Counted from the stretch's first letter, positions 9,068 through 17,464 are shown. The stretch: 64,000 nucleotides of DNA from Eubacteriales bacterium (GCA_028705775.1 JAQWCW010000005.1:62001-126000), one strand, 5' to 3'. Program-made: numbers and translations. The notes: generated from the letters alone by a model not told the origin.

Positions 9068-11413
9068 CTATTCAGCGGCAAGATAGGTGCTTACGTTAAG
9101 CCCATTCTCCATAAAGCGCACGGTAATAGCTCCGCACTCGTTTGTAGCATACACTTTGACTCCCGCCTCCGTCAAGCGCGCAAGCGTCTTTTTACTCGGG
9201 AGAAAGCCGCCGTCTCGCGCGGAAACAAGCCCGAATTCGGGAGAAGTCGCGCAAAGGAACTCGGCGCTTGTCGAGTCCGCGCTGCCGTGATGGGCAATTT
9301 TCAGCGCGTTTACGTCGGAAACGCAGTGCATTTCCGCCTTTGACGTAAGATCGCCCATAAGGAGCATTGACGAGCCGCAGGCGTCAAGGCGAAGCGCCAT
9401 GGAAAAATCGTTCGGATTAGCGCCTGTTTCGTCCGCGCCACCAATCGGATAAAGCACGGTCAGAACAGTTTTATTGCCCGCTATCACGTCGCCCGCCGAT
9501 ACGTATCCGACGGGGATTCCCGCGTCCTTTGCGCGGCGGACAAGCTCCGCCATTCCCTCGTCAATATCCGCGCTTTCCGCTCCGACAGGCAATAAAAGCT
9601 CGCCTATCGGCATATTGTCGTCAAGCAGGCGCTCAAGCCCTCCTGCATGGTCGGAATGCAGGTGCGTGATTATAAGCGTGTCAATCGTTCTGCCCGTGTA
9701 TTCAAGATAATCCTCAACGGCAAAGCCGTCCGTTGCCGTATCGACAACAATCGTTCTGTTTTCATCAATAATAACAGCCGCGTCCTCCTGCCCGCATGAA
9801 AGGAAGGTATAGCTGACGCCGCGCGGCATGAGGAGCAGAACGGCTACTATCAGCACCGAATGTGAAAATGCGGAAACGGCAAGCTTGAGCCGCTTGCGAA
9901 TCAGACAGTAATCGCTTATAAGGAAGATGATTACAGGCGAAAGCAGCAGAAAAACGGGCGGAAGCATTGGCAGGCGCAGGGTCAGCGCCGGCAGCGCGCC
10001 GATGGTCTGAATCATGCTTTCCGTAAAGGCGGCAAGCGCGCCTACGGCGCTTCCGACAAACGAAAGGAACGGAAATATCGCGCAAGGTATGCAGAAAAGG
10101 AAAAGCAGCATAAGCCCCTCAAGCGGAAACACAAGGAAGCAGTTCGTGACAATCGAAATCAGGCTTACGCGCCCGAAATAGACTATTGACGGAATCAGCG
10201 TGCCGAGCTGCGCGCTTATCAGGAAGGAGAGCGCCGAAACGCCGCGCCGCGCAAGCTTCAGCGCCCGCGGATTGCCCCTGCCAGTCCTTATTCTCCGCGC
10301 AAGGCGCAAGTCAATCGGTTTTCCGATTGCATCCTTCATGAGAATTATTCCGATAACGGCGCTGTAAGAAAGCACAAAGCCCGCCGAATACAGCTGCATC
10401 GGGCTGAAAACAAGCACGAAAACTGCGGACGCCGCAAGCGATGTAAGCGAATCCTGCGGCTTATGGAATATGAAGCCGCCCATCATGAACGCCGCAATAA
10501 TGATTGCGCGAAGGCACGAGGCTGAAAAGCCGGTAAGCGAGGCGTAGAGCAGCATGAGCGGCATAACGGCAAAATACGCAGTTCTGCGGCGAAGCCCAAA
10601 AAGCATGAGCAACCTTGTGATTGCAAGGGTAAACAGGCTTACGTGCAGCCCGCTTACGGCAAGCATATGCGAAATTCCAAGCCCCGAAAACGCCGCGCGC
10701 GTCGACGCGTCAAGCTCGTCCTTTTCTCCGAGAAGCATGGACTGGGCAAGCGGCGCGCTTTTGCCGAGCATTCGTTCAATCACGCCGATAAGCTCGCGCT
10801 TGAGTATATCGGGAACGTCCCTTACAGAGAAGCCGCCGTCCGTCACGGCAAGATTTTTCGCGCCGTATATCGCAAGATAAGCGCCCTCGCCCAGCAGATA
10901 CTCCCCGAAATCGAAGCTGCCCGGATTATCTGCGCCCGACGGATAATAAACCCTGCCGCTGAAGACAACGCGCTGACCGGCGTACAGGCTTTCGGGCAGC
11001 TCGCCTGCCGGCATAAAGCTCCAGTACACCCTGCCGTTTACGCTTTTCTCGCCGCCTTCGTCCGTAATTGTGACATCCCTCAGATACGCCTTGCGGTTGC
11101 CGGATGAATTCGGCTCTGTGTCGGTATCAACAACGGCGCTGACGGAATACTGACCCGCCGCGACTGTCGGCATTGCGGAAAGAAAGAGCGAAACGCGAAG
11201 CGCGCCCAGTATAAACGCAAGCGCAAGAAGGGCGGGAAGCACGCTCCTGCGCGCCCTGCGCAAACAAAAAGCGCCAGCCGCAAAAAGAGCGGCAAGCGCG
11301 ATATATATGGGCAGGGCTGAAAAGCGCCTTCCGAGCATTATCCCCGCGATAAAGCATATGGAGGCGCACACAAGCGGTCTGCCCTTTACGAATGAACGCG
11401 GGTTGTTACTCAT
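9068..11413 (-). CDS. comEC: ComEC/Rec2-type DNA uptake channel
   Basis: 781 aa, the usual size. Order of parts: N-terminal membrane helices and an OB-like DUF4131 region (about 1-200), the ComEC membrane core with many hydrophobic helices (about 210-510, with HMLAVSGLHVSL near 230-240), and a C-terminal metallo-beta-lactamase domain with HLHSDHAGG at about 582-590. ComEC carries single-stranded DNA across the membrane during natural transformation; the MBL domain is thought to degrade the non-imported strand (family knowledge). Other competence genes are not in the window, so actual competence is unproven. It is transcribed with the MBL hydrolase and DUF4364 genes upstream and holA downstream. 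Confidence 0.93.
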   Translation of the reverse strand: MSNNPRSFVKGRPLVCASICFIAGIMLGRRFSALPIYIALAALFAAGAFCLRRARRSVLPALLALAFILGALRVSLFLSAMPTVAAGQYSVSAVVDTDTEPNSSGNRKAYLRDVTITDEGGEKSVNGRVYWSFMPAGELPESLYAGQRVVFSGRVYYPSGADNPGSFDFGEYLLGEGAYLAIYGAKNLAVTDGGFSVRDVPDILKRELIGVIERMLGKSAPLAQSMLLGEKDELDASTRAAFSGLGISHMLAVSGLHVSLFTLAITRLLMLFGLRRRTAYFAVMPLMLLYASLTGFSASCLRAIIIAAFMMGGFIFHKPQDSLTSLAASAVFVLVFSPMQLYSAGFVLSYSAVIGIILMKDAIGKPIDLRLARRIRTGRGNPRALKLARRGVSALSFLISAQLGTLIPSIVYFGRVSLISIVTNCFLVFPLEGLMLLFLFCIPCAIFPFLSFVGSAVGALAAFTESMIQTIGALPALTLRLPMLPPVFLLLSPVIIFLISDYCLIRKRLKLAVSAFSHSVLIVAVLLLMPRGVSYTFLSCGQEDAAVIIDENRTIVVDTATDGFAVEDYLEYTGRTIDTLIITHLHSDHAGGLERLLDDNMPIGELLLPVGAESADIDEGMAELVRRAKDAGIPVGYVSAGDVIAGNKTVLTVLYPIGGADETGANPNDFSMALRLDACGSSMLLMGDLTSKAEMHCVSDVNALKIAHHGSADSTSAEFLCATSPEFGLVSARDGGFLPSKKTLARLTEAGVKVYATNECGAITVRFMENGLNVSTYLAAE

Positions 11414-11440
11414 GCTTCTTCTCTTTCGCGTAAGGAATCG

Positions 11441-12169
11441 TTAAAGCTCGTAGGTTTCGCCCGAGCGCATAAGCGTTACGGCGGGGAACATTCTCGCCGC
11501 CTGCGACAAAAGTAGCTTTCTGTCGCTGCCGGGCGCAAAATGCGTAAGCAGCAGCCTTTTGACTCCCGACATTTTTGCAAGCGACGCCGCAAGAAATGCG
11601 GAAAGATGCGACGAATCAATCGTCCACTCCTCTTGGGTAAAGCAAGCGTCGCAAAGCAGGATGTCGGAGCCGCTGACAAAAGGCTCAAGCGACGGCGCGG
11701 TATTGGTGTCGCCGGTAAACACAAAGCTCTTTCCCTCGCCGCAAATCTTATACATAAACGAAACAGCGGGATGCCGTCCTGCCGCCGCCGTTATTTCAAG
11801 CCCGCCGACTGAATATTTGCAGCCCGCGACAACGTGAATAACGTCAAAAACAGTCCTGTCTATAAGCGCCTCTGCCGCCGCGTCCGAGCCGCTCGGCAGG
11901 AATAACCTCATCGGCGGAACGCTTATGCCCGCGCCCTTTTTTTGCAGAAAATATGTGTAGGGCAGCAAATCGCACATATGGTCAAAATGCAGGTGCGAGA
12001 GCAGAATCGCGTCGGGAAGCTTTTCTCCGCACATCTGCGAGCGCTTTGCAAATACCCCGCTCCCGAAATCCAGCTGAAGCTCCGTATCGCCCGCCGTCAG
12101 GCTGTAGCCCGTCGTAGGCTCGCCGCCGACGGGAAAAGCTCCGGCAGAGCCAAAGCAGCGCAGAAGCAT
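11441..12169 (-). CDS. metallo-beta-lactamase fold hydrolase (RNase Z/ElaC-like)
   Basis: 242 aa. The metal motif HLHFDHMCD at about 57-65 and later Asp (VFTGDTN) and His (LLTHFAP) residues form a complete dinuclear metal site of the MBL fold, in the layout of the RNase Z/phosphodiesterase branch. The ATG at 12169 overlaps the last base of the stop of the upstream gene (TGATG), indicating translational coupling; a GTG three bases earlier is an alternative. Whether the substrate is RNA, a cyclic nucleotide or a small ester is not clear. Full-length RNase Z is usually about 300 aa, so a more general MBL role is likely. Confidence 0.8.
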   Translation of the reverse strand: MLLRCFGSAGAFPVGGEPTTGYSLTAGDTELQLDFGSGVFAKRSQMCGEKLPDAILLSHLHFDHMCDLLPYTYFLQKKGAGISVPPMRLFLPSGSDAAAEALIDRTVFDVIHVVAGCKYSVGGLEITAAAGRHPAVSFMYKICGEGKSFVFTGDTNTAPSLEPFVSGSDILLCDACFTQEEWTIDSSHLSAFLAASLAKMSGVKRLLLTHFAPGSDRKLLLSQAARMFPAVTLMRSGETYEL

Positions 12170-12690
12170 CACTCATCGCCTCCAAGCGTTTTCATGCAGT
12201 ACAGATAAATGCTCTCCGCCTTGTCATCGCAGCGGCGCAGAAACGCGTTCGCCATATCGCGCGACGGAACGGATATTGAGAGCTGCATAAGCGGCAAATC
12301 CTGCTCCATCAGATGAATCTTGACAAGGTACTCGCCGCCCGGCTGCGGCGCAAGCTCCGAAACAACGCTTTTTTCGCGAGCAAAGCGCGTTTTCCACTCG
12401 GCGCAGTTTTTCGTCACAAGCTCGCGGCTTGAGGCTCTTACGCGCTTTTCAAACAGCTCGAGCGCTTCCCTGCCCTTGGCGGTTATCTGGTAAAGCGTTC
12501 CCAAAGGATGGTCTTTCGTTTTAAGCTGCTCGGAATCAACAAGCTCGCAAAGCGCGAGCCTAAGCTCGATATAGTCCATAAGCCCAAGCTCGACCATGAA
12601 CTGCAAAAGCTGCAAATCCGTGCTGGCTCCAAGCTCCGAAAGTGTATAAAGCAGCAGCAGCTTCTGCTCCGCGCTCGGCAGTCTTTTCAT
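12169..12690 (-). CDS. DUF4364 family protein
   Basis: 173 aa from the ATG at 12690, which has GGAG upstream; the frame is open to 12762 but without a good site. The N-terminal half (LLLLYTLSELGA, LLQFMVELGLMDYIELRLAL) looks like a winged-helix DNA-binding fold, and the C-terminal half is an alpha/beta part rich in charged residues. This matches DUF4364, a family widespread in Clostridia and usually considered PadR/winged-helix related (family knowledge, function unproven). It is the first gene of the minus-strand group DUF4364-MBL-comEC-holA. Confidence 0.75.
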   Translation of the reverse strand: MKRLPSAEQKLLLLYTLSELGASTDLQLLQFMVELGLMDYIELRLALCELVDSEQLKTKDHPLGTLYQITAKGREALELFEKRVRASSRELVTKNCAEWKTRFAREKSVVSELAPQPGGEYLVKIHLMEQDLPLMQLSISVPSRDMANAFLRRCDDKAESIYLYCMKTLGGDE

Positions 12691-12725
12691 ATCATATCTC
12701 CAAACTAACTTCATTACATTCGGAA

Positions 12726-12756
12726 ACACCCCTAAATGACAAGGATTTAGGGGTGT
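12726..12756 (-). terminator. stem-loop between the HPr-like and DUF4364 genes
   Basis: A perfect 12-bp stem (12726-12737 with 12745-12756) with a 7-base loop. On the minus strand it is followed by only TTTCC, so it may be a weak terminator or an RNA-stabilising hairpin behind the HPr-like gene. Confidence 0.55.
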
Positions 12757-12798
12757 GAGCATTCATTCACGGTGCGGGGCTGACCCCGCAGGCAGAAA

Positions 12799-13029
12799 TC
12801 AGGCAACCATGAAGGGCTTGATTTCTTCCAGCAGAGCAGCGCAATCGTCGTTGTAGACTTCCAGCGTGATGGGCTTGCTCAAATCCAGTGAGAATATGCC
12901 GAGGATAGACTTTGCATCGACAACATGACGACCGGCGCGCAAATCCATATCATACGGATAGCGGTTGACGACGTTGACGAAGGACTTTACATTCTCGGCC
13001 AAGCTCAGCTTGATAGTAATCGCTTTCAC
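12799..13029 (-). CDS. HPr/Crh-like protein lacking the phospho-histidine
   Basis: 76 aa from a GTG start at 13029 with AAGGGGG upstream. The C-terminal half has the HPr regulatory-serine block (AKSILGIFSLDLSK, about residues 40-53; Ser of KSILG is equivalent to Ser46 of HPr). Around position 15, where HPr has His in GLHARPA, the protein reads ENVKSFVN, so it cannot carry the phosphoenolpyruvate-derived phosphate. This resembles Crh, the Bacillus carbon-control protein that keeps Ser46 but lacks His15 (family knowledge). A role as a CcpA co-factor phosphorylated by HPr kinase is inferred. It is monocistronic with a strong promoter. Confidence 0.8.
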   Translation of the reverse strand: MKAITIKLSLAENVKSFVNVVNRYPYDMDLRAGRHVVDAKSILGIFSLDLSKPITLEVYNDDCAALLEEIKPFMVA

Positions 13030-13060
13030 GATCACACCCCCTTTATTTTGGTACTTAGTT

Positions 13061-13089
13061 ATTATAGACCATAAATAAAACAATTGCAA
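13061..13089 (-). promoter_or_regulatory. sigma-A promoter of the HPr-like gene
   Basis: Read on the minus strand: TTGCAA (13089-13084), 17 bases, TATAAT (13066-13061). It lies about 30 bases before the GTG start. Confidence 0.75.
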
Positions 13090-13224
13090 GCAAAAGCGCG
13101 CCTCTTTTGCCCCAAATTCACCGATAAATAAGATATATTATCATCATTTTTCCCGAAATCTCCCCGCTGTTTCCACTTTTCCGACGCCCAGCGATATTTT
13201 ATTGAGAATTGCGAAAATTTATGC

Positions 13225-13253
13225 TTGAAATTCATGCGCCTCGGTGCTATACT
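13225..13253 (+). promoter_or_regulatory. promoter of tRNA-Ala
   Basis: TTGAAA (13225-13230), 17 bases, TATACT (13248-13253), 31 bases before the first base of the tRNA. Confidence 0.75.
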
Positions 13254-13284
13254 GTCATAGCGCTCAGAGAAATCTGAGCTATAT

Positions 13285-13360
13285 GGGGCATTAGCACAGT
13301 TGGTAGCGCGCGACATTCGCATTGTCGAGGTCAGCGGTTCGAATCCGCTATGCTCCACCA
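13285..13360 (+). tRNA. tRNA-Ala (anticodon CGC)
   Basis: 76 nt with encoded CCA. The acceptor stem GGGGCAT/ATGCTCC contains the G3-U70 wobble that identifies alanine tRNAs. The anticodon arm CGACA-TTCGCAT-TGTCG places CGC at positions 34-36, reading the codon GCG, which is frequent in this window. The T arm AGCGG-TTCGAAT-CCGCT is perfect; the D stem has one A-C mismatch. Confidence 0.95.
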
Positions 13361-13394
13361 GCAAAAGGCACTTGCGAAAGCAAGTGCCTTTTGC
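13361..13394 (+). terminator. terminator after tRNA-Ala
   Basis: A perfect 15-bp stem (13361-13375 with 13380-13394) with a GAAA tetraloop begins directly after the CCA end. The CCTTTTGC in the 3' arm supplies the T tract. Confidence 0.75.
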
Positions 13395-13485
13395 AACCAA
13401 GTATACCTGTCGGCACGAAGGCTTATGCTCCTCTTGTCACCACCGCAAAAGCCACCTGACAGCCATATATAACGCCTGTGCTTTT

Positions 13486-13512
13486 CACCGCCCGAAACCG
13501 GACGGTGTTTTT
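13486..13512 (+). terminator. second terminator downstream of the tRNA
   Basis: CACCG-C-CCG pairs with CGG-A-CGGTG (13486-13494 with 13499-13507, one mismatch) around AAAC, followed by T5 (13508-13512). Probably a backup for the tRNA transcript. Confidence 0.65.
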
Positions 13513-13607
13513 ATACTCGTTTGCAGCTTTGGCAGCAATCTGCTCCCGTCCAAATTGGCAGCACGGGACATCCGGCAAGCGCTATGCGCTTACTCAAAAC
13601 CCGTTCC

Positions 13608-13636
13608 TTGCCAATCTGCGCTCTATGGCTTATAAT
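13608..13636 (+). promoter_or_regulatory. promoter of the serine hydrolase gene
   Basis: TTGCCA (13608-13613), 17 bases, TATAAT (13631-13636). The implied 5' leader of about 260 nt is unusually long. Confidence 0.65.
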
Positions 13637-13902
13637 ACCTATGTAAGTATAACAGAAAATACGAATATGTCTCCCGAATACGCGAGCGACAGGACTATGG
13701 TTAGCCATGCGATACCAAGCAGGCGACAGAACCGCCAGCGACGCTTTTTTCGCATAAGCGGCTAAGGAAAGCAAAGAGCCGATAAATACAAGGCGCACCA
13801 ACAGCAGACAGGCAGGAGTATACAAATTTATAGCGAATAACAACGAATTCTTTGTTTGCCGCAGAACCGAATACCGAGCCGTGATTCAAGGAGAGAGAAA
13901 TA

Positions 13903-14994
13903 ATGAAGAAGAAAACTAAAATCGTGATAATCGTAATTACATCCATTCTGCTGATTGCTCTGCTGGCAGTCGGTGGGCTGGCGGTATACGGGGAGCAGCA
14001 GATGAATAAAATACCGGCGCTGACCGCCGCTGAGATTCTGGAATACACGACGAAGGACAGCGGCGACGCCGTGATAACCGTCGGCATAATAAAAGGCGGA
14101 GAGGCTTCCTACAAGGTATACGGGAAGGACGGGCAGGAGCATGCGCCGGAGCTTCACACATACGAGATAGGCTCGCTGACAAAAACGATTACAGCCGCAT
14201 TGGTCAAGAGGGCAATCGACGAAGGAAAAATTAACATCGACAGCACGATAGACAGCTATCTTGCGCTGCCTGAAGGGAAAAACTATCCGACGATAAAGGA
14301 ATTGCTGACCTATACATCCGGATACAAGGGCTATTACTTTGAAAGCCCGATGATTGCGACCTTCCTGACGGGCAAGAACGAGTTTTGCGGCATAACCAAG
14401 GAAATGGTTCTGAGCAAGGTTTCCGGCTTGAACATGGATAAGGAAAGCTACGGCTTTGAATACTCGAATTTCGGATATGCGGTTCTGGGGCTTGTGCTTG
14501 AATCGGTCTATGATACAGATTATGCGCCGCTTCTTACGGACTATGCGCAGAACGCTTTAGGGCTTAAAAGCACAAAAATTTCGGACAAGAGCGGCGATTT
14601 GAAAAACTACTGGGACTGGAACGCGGGCGACGCATATATTCCGGCAGGCGCAGTGACCTCGAACATTGCCGATATGCTTGCCTACGCGCAAATGCAGCTC
14701 AGCGAGCCGTTCTTTTCGGATTGCCACAAGAGCATTAAAGCGATAGACGCGTCGTCAAAGAGCAACAGGACAATGGATATAAACATGGACGAAATCGGAA
14801 TGGCGTGGATTATCGACAGCAAAAACAATATTGTATGGCACAACGGAGGCACGGGGCATTACAACAGCTATCTCGGCTTTGACATCGAAAACGGAACCGC
14901 CGTCGTGGTGCTGTCCAATCTTGCCCCGAATTACCGCATTCCCGCAACCGTACTCGGCGTAAAACTGCTGCTTGAGCTGCGGGCAGGGAAATAA
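13903..14994 (+). CDS. membrane-anchored serine hydrolase, beta-lactamase class C / PBP-like
   Basis: 363 aa with an N-terminal membrane segment (about 5-28) and an outside catalytic domain. All three motifs of the penicillin-binding/class C fold are present: SLTK with nucleophile Ser91 and Lys94, YSN at 187-189, and HNG at 313-315 in place of KTG. HxG rather than KTG is common in the esterase/D-aminopeptidase/PBP4* branch (family knowledge), so a peptidase or esterase acting on cell-wall peptides is as likely as a beta-lactamase. The ATG at 13903 has AAGGAGAG upstream. It is a single-gene unit with its own promoter and a hairpin behind it. Confidence 0.85.
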   Translation: MKKKTKIVIIVITSILLIALLAVGGLAVYGEQQMNKIPALTAAEILEYTTKDSGDAVITVGIIKGGEASYKVYGKDGQEHAPELHTYEIGSLTKTITAALVKRAIDEGKINIDSTIDSYLALPEGKNYPTIKELLTYTSGYKGYYFESPMIATFLTGKNEFCGITKEMVLSKVSGLNMDKESYGFEYSNFGYAVLGLVLESVYDTDYAPLLTDYAQNALGLKSTKISDKSGDLKNYWDWNAGDAYIPAGAVTSNIADMLAYAQMQLSEPFFSDCHKSIKAIDASSKSNRTMDINMDEIGMAWIIDSKNNIVWHNGGTGHYNSYLGFDIENGTAVVVLSNLAPNYRIPATVLGVKLLLELRAGK

Positions 14995-15040
14995 CTCAAT
15001 ACAAATTATGCGCGACTGAAAATAAAAAATACAAACGACA

Positions 15041-15076
15041 AACAGTCCCGAACCGCAAAAACGGTTCGGGACTGTT
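15041..15076. terminator. hairpin between convergent genes
   Basis: A perfect 15-bp stem (15041-15055 with 15062-15076) with a 6-base loop sits between the serine hydrolase and the converging membrane-protein gene. The T tract on either side is weak, but stem strength and position favour a bidirectional terminator. Confidence 0.65.
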
Positions 15077-15149
15077 ACTATATAATGAAGCGCAGGATTT
15101 GCATGATTAGAACTGCTTTCGCCTCATAGCCGAAGCGAAATCGCGCCTT

Positions 15150-15557
15150 TTACATTCTGCGCGAAAACCATGCCTTTGCCAAAGCGAACGCCAAGCACGC
15201 CGCGCCGATTAGCGCCGCCATTCCAAGAGCGGCAAAGCGGAACGGCTCGGAAAAAAAGCCTAAAACGGCAATCGCAAGCGCGCCAAGCGCAACCATAGAA
15301 TACAGCGCGGTTTCGGCGGCGCGGCTTGTAATCTGCTGTTCGCGCTCATCGGTCTTGCTGACCTCCAGCTTTTTGATAAAGCGCACGTTATGTTTCAGCG
15401 CGCCGCAGAAAAGCACAAGCACAATACCCAAGCCGGCGAAAAAGCCGCCTGCAAAGTCCGGCAGAAAATCAAACTGCCTGTTAACCGCCGTTAAAACGCA
15501 AAGCAGCAAGCCGATTCCGAACAGCGTATCATAGTATTTCTTGCTAAAGAATCTCAT
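15150..15557 (-). CDS. four-helix membrane protein, partner of an XRE regulator
   Basis: 135 aa from ATG 15557, with GGAGG upstream; the ATG overlaps the stop of the preceding regulator by one base (TGATG). Four hydrophobic segments are visible (about 10-28, 36-54, 84-102, 108-126), with a charged loop SKTDEREQQI between helices 2 and 3. Small membrane proteins of this shape are commonly paired with a short XRE regulator in Firmicutes (family knowledge), where the function is not established. Because the regulator upstream is broken by a stop codon, translational coupling to this gene may also be affected. Confidence 0.75.
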   Translation of the reverse strand: MRFFSKKYYDTLFGIGLLLCVLTAVNRQFDFLPDFAGGFFAGLGIVLVLFCGALKHNVRFIKKLEVSKTDEREQQITSRAAETALYSMVALGALAIAVLGFFSEPFRFAALGMAALIGAACLAFALAKAWFSRRM

Positions 15558-15757
15558 CACAAATCCTCCTCAAATATAAAAACATCCTCAATCGGCAGCG
15601 AGAAATACCTTGCGAGCTTATACGCAAGCAGGATTGACGGGTTATACCGTCCGCCCTCCAGAGAGCATATTGTTTAACGCGATACGCGCATTGCCTCAGC
15701 AAGCTCCTCCTGCGTTACGCCCCTTTCGCGTCTGAGCGCCTCCAAACGGTTTTTCAC
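15557..15757 (-). pseudogene. XRE-family regulator with premature stop
   Basis: Reading from GTG 15757 (GGAGG upstream) gives a helix-turn-helix protein of 66 codons: MKNRLEALRRERGVTQEEL, then VSR at codons 25-27, then TAA at codon 28 (bases 15674-15676), then TICSLEGGRYNP and ...IEDVFIFEEDL to the normal stop at 15557-15559. In this family the residue after VSR is almost always Gln; CAA to TAA is a single C-to-T change. Everything else, including the frame after the stop and the overlap with the next gene, is intact, so the lesion looks recent. A sequencing error or suppression is the alternative. Its operators remain at 15777-15840. Confidence 0.85.
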
Positions 15758-15776
15758 GCTATGCCACCTCCAGTTT

Positions 15777-15840
15777 TGTAAAGCAAGCTTTACATCAGCA
15801 TGATAACGCACCGCGTCCAAAATGTCAAGCGTGCTTTACA
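15777..15840 (-). promoter_or_regulatory. promoter with two copies of an 18-bp operator for the XRE regulator
   Basis: The palindrome TGTAAAGCAAGCTTTACA (15777-15794) and a near copy TGTCAAGCGTGCTTTACA (15823-15840, one arm mismatch) are 46 bases apart. On the minus strand TTGACA (15828-15823), 17 bases and TATCAT (15805-15800) form a promoter whose -35 lies inside the upstream operator and whose start region leads into the downstream one. The layout is that of an autorepressed XRE gene. Confidence 0.75.
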
Positions 15841-15977
15841 TGATTTGAAATGTTCCGGTACCGCGCCGACATTACGGGGCAAATACGCAAAATGCGTCCC
15901 GCTTGCGGCGGACATATGTAATGTGATACACTTTATACAGCAAAACAATTTAATGAGCGGCGTGAAGGGTGATCAAG

Positions 15978-16442
15978 ATGAAAAAGAACAACAAGCTTGT
16001 AATTATAATTTAGTGGATATACATCATATTGCTTCTATGTGTCGTTGTATTCAAGTTCAGAGGCTCGTTCACGGAGCTTGGCGACAAAATTGCGGCAACC
16101 TCCTTTGATACCAACAACAATTTCGTGCCGTTCAGGACTATCGGCGTGCAACTGGCGCATATTTCAGAGGGCTGGGCAAAATTCAATCTTTTAGGCAACA
16201 CCATTCCCTTCATCCCATTCGGATTTCTTTTGCCCATTGTCTATAAAAAAGCATCCTCATTCAAACGCGTTTTCATAATCGGACTTATATTTATTATATT
16301 AATCGAAATCATACAGTTTGCTACAAGGCTGGGAAGCTTTGATGTTGACGATATTCTTCTGAATATGCTCGGAATACTTTTCGGCTGCGCAGTTTACATG
16401 ACCCAAAGAAAGCGGCGTAAAGCTAAGCAAAGCGCAAAATAA
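15978..16442 (+). pseudogene. VanZ-family membrane protein with early stop
   Basis: The natural start is ATG 15978 (AAGGGTGATC upstream). It reads MKKNNKLVIII, then TAG at 16011-16013, then WIYIILLLCVVV and a normal VanZ protein (FNLLGNTIPFIPFG, FATRLGSFDVDD) to the stop at 16442. The TAG falls inside the first membrane helix. A TTG at 16029 could restart translation of 137 aa but has no ribosome site and would lack most of helix 1. VanZ proteins are membrane proteins of uncertain role, linked to teicoplanin resistance. The gene is visibly more AT-rich than its neighbours and is the second stop-codon lesion within 400 bases. Confidence 0.8.
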
Positions 16443-16476
16443 ACGAGCGGCGAAGGGAAGGCCTTCACCACCCGCT
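16436..16476 (-). terminator. hairpin behind the AraC regulator gene
   Basis: AGCGG/CCGCT (16446-16450 with 16472-16476) and GAAGG/CCTTC (16452-16456 with 16462-16466) pair; on the minus strand the stem is followed by GTTTATTTTG. A plausible but imperfect terminator. Confidence 0.45.
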
Positions 16477-16491
16477 TACATATTATAAAGC

Positions 16492-17439
16492 TCAGGAAAC
16501 GAGCGTTTCCTCCTTCTTATCCTCGCGCTTAGCGGAAATCCCCGCGCGAACCGCCTCAAGCCCCGCGCCCGATTTAAGGCGCTTCTTGTATTCGCTGGGC
16601 GACGTTCCGACATAGTTTGAAAACGCGCGGAGGAAATTGGAGTAATCGCTGAAGCCGCAGAGATACGATATGGAGGTAAGCGCAACGCCGTCCGTAATAA
16701 GCTGCTTTGCGCGGTTGATTCGGCTATACAGGATATAATCGTATATGCTGCGCGAGGTGTGCTGCGTGAACATATGCGAAAGATACGACTTGCTGATGAA
16801 AAAATGCGCGGCAATATCGTCAAGCGAAAGCCTTTGGTCAAAATGGTCGTTGATATAGTTGATTACCTGCTGAATGAGCGGCGGCTTTTCCTCCGCCTCG
16901 GCGGCAACGGCAGGCTCTGCCTGCATACAACGAAGCACGAAAAGCAGCATTTGCGTCATAAGCGCGACATCGGAAAGCCTCGAATAAGGCGTTTCGTGAC
17001 GGCAGTTTTCATAAATCGCGTCGATATACCCCGCCGCTTCCTTAACCTGCGCGTCCGAAATATGGCAGAAAAAGCGGTTTTCGACGCTCGCCTGCTCAAG
17101 CATTTTATTGATTGGCAGAATATTGTGAGAAAGCTCCTCCACAACCTCACGGGTTATATAGATGAACATTCTCTCGTAATCGTAAAGCGGCTCCGTTCCG
17201 AGATGACCGTGAATCTGATAAGGGCATACCAGAATCAGGTCATTTCCGGTAAGAGTGAAGGTTTTGTCGTCAAGCACATAGCGCTTGCCGCCGTGGACAT
17301 TTATGAATATTTCATAAAAATCATGGCTGTGAAGCGCGTCGAATCCGATTTCCTTGTCATAGAGGTGGCAAGCCTCATAGTTTCGCCTGCCCGCGCCCAT
17401 TCCCGCGATGTCTTTTTGTACATTACCAAGACCGCTCAT
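16492..17439 (-). CDS. AraC-family transcriptional regulator of the oxidoreductase/importer locus
   Basis: 315 aa. The N-terminal cupin-like effector domain (HSHDFYEIFINVHGG at about 37-51) is typical of sugar-sensing AraC proteins. The C-terminal region holds two helix-turn-helix units, LSLDDIAAHFFISKSYLSHMF and then ISYLCGFSDYSNFLRAFSNYVG followed by SPSEYKKR (about 205-290). It is divergent from the first Gfo/Idh/MocA gene, with 146 bases between; that promoter has a good -10 (TATAAT 17529-17534) but a poor -35, the pattern of an activator-dependent promoter. It is therefore inferred to activate the 17.6-24.7 kb operon. The ligand is unknown. Confidence 0.9.
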   Translation of the reverse strand: MSGLGNVQKDIAGMGAGRRNYEACHLYDKEIGFDALHSHDFYEIFINVHGGKRYVLDDKTFTLTGNDLILVCPYQIHGHLGTEPLYDYERMFIYITREVVEELSHNILPINKMLEQASVENRFFCHISDAQVKEAAGYIDAIYENCRHETPYSRLSDVALMTQMLLFVLRCMQAEPAVAAEAEEKPPLIQQVINYINDHFDQRLSLDDIAAHFFISKSYLSHMFTQHTSRSIYDYILYSRINRAKQLITDGVALTSISYLCGFSDYSNFLRAFSNYVGTSPSEYKKRLKSGAGLEAVRAGISAKREDKKEETLVS

Positions 17440-17464
17440 TTCAAATCACCTCTTTGTAATATCA

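Larger units (their letters stand above)
13395..13902 (+). other. gene-free stretch between tRNA-Ala and the serine hydrolase
   Basis: No credible coding region was seen. It contains a second plus-strand terminator (13486-13512), the promoter of the serine hydrolase (13608-13636) and then a leader of about 260 nt. Nothing in the leader matched a riboswitch I know. Confidence 0.5.

Noticed and set aside
16029..16442. Intact short VanZ gene from TTG 16029
   Set aside because: No ribosome site, loss of the first membrane helix, and a better start with ribosome site exists upstream in the same frame but is cut by TAG.
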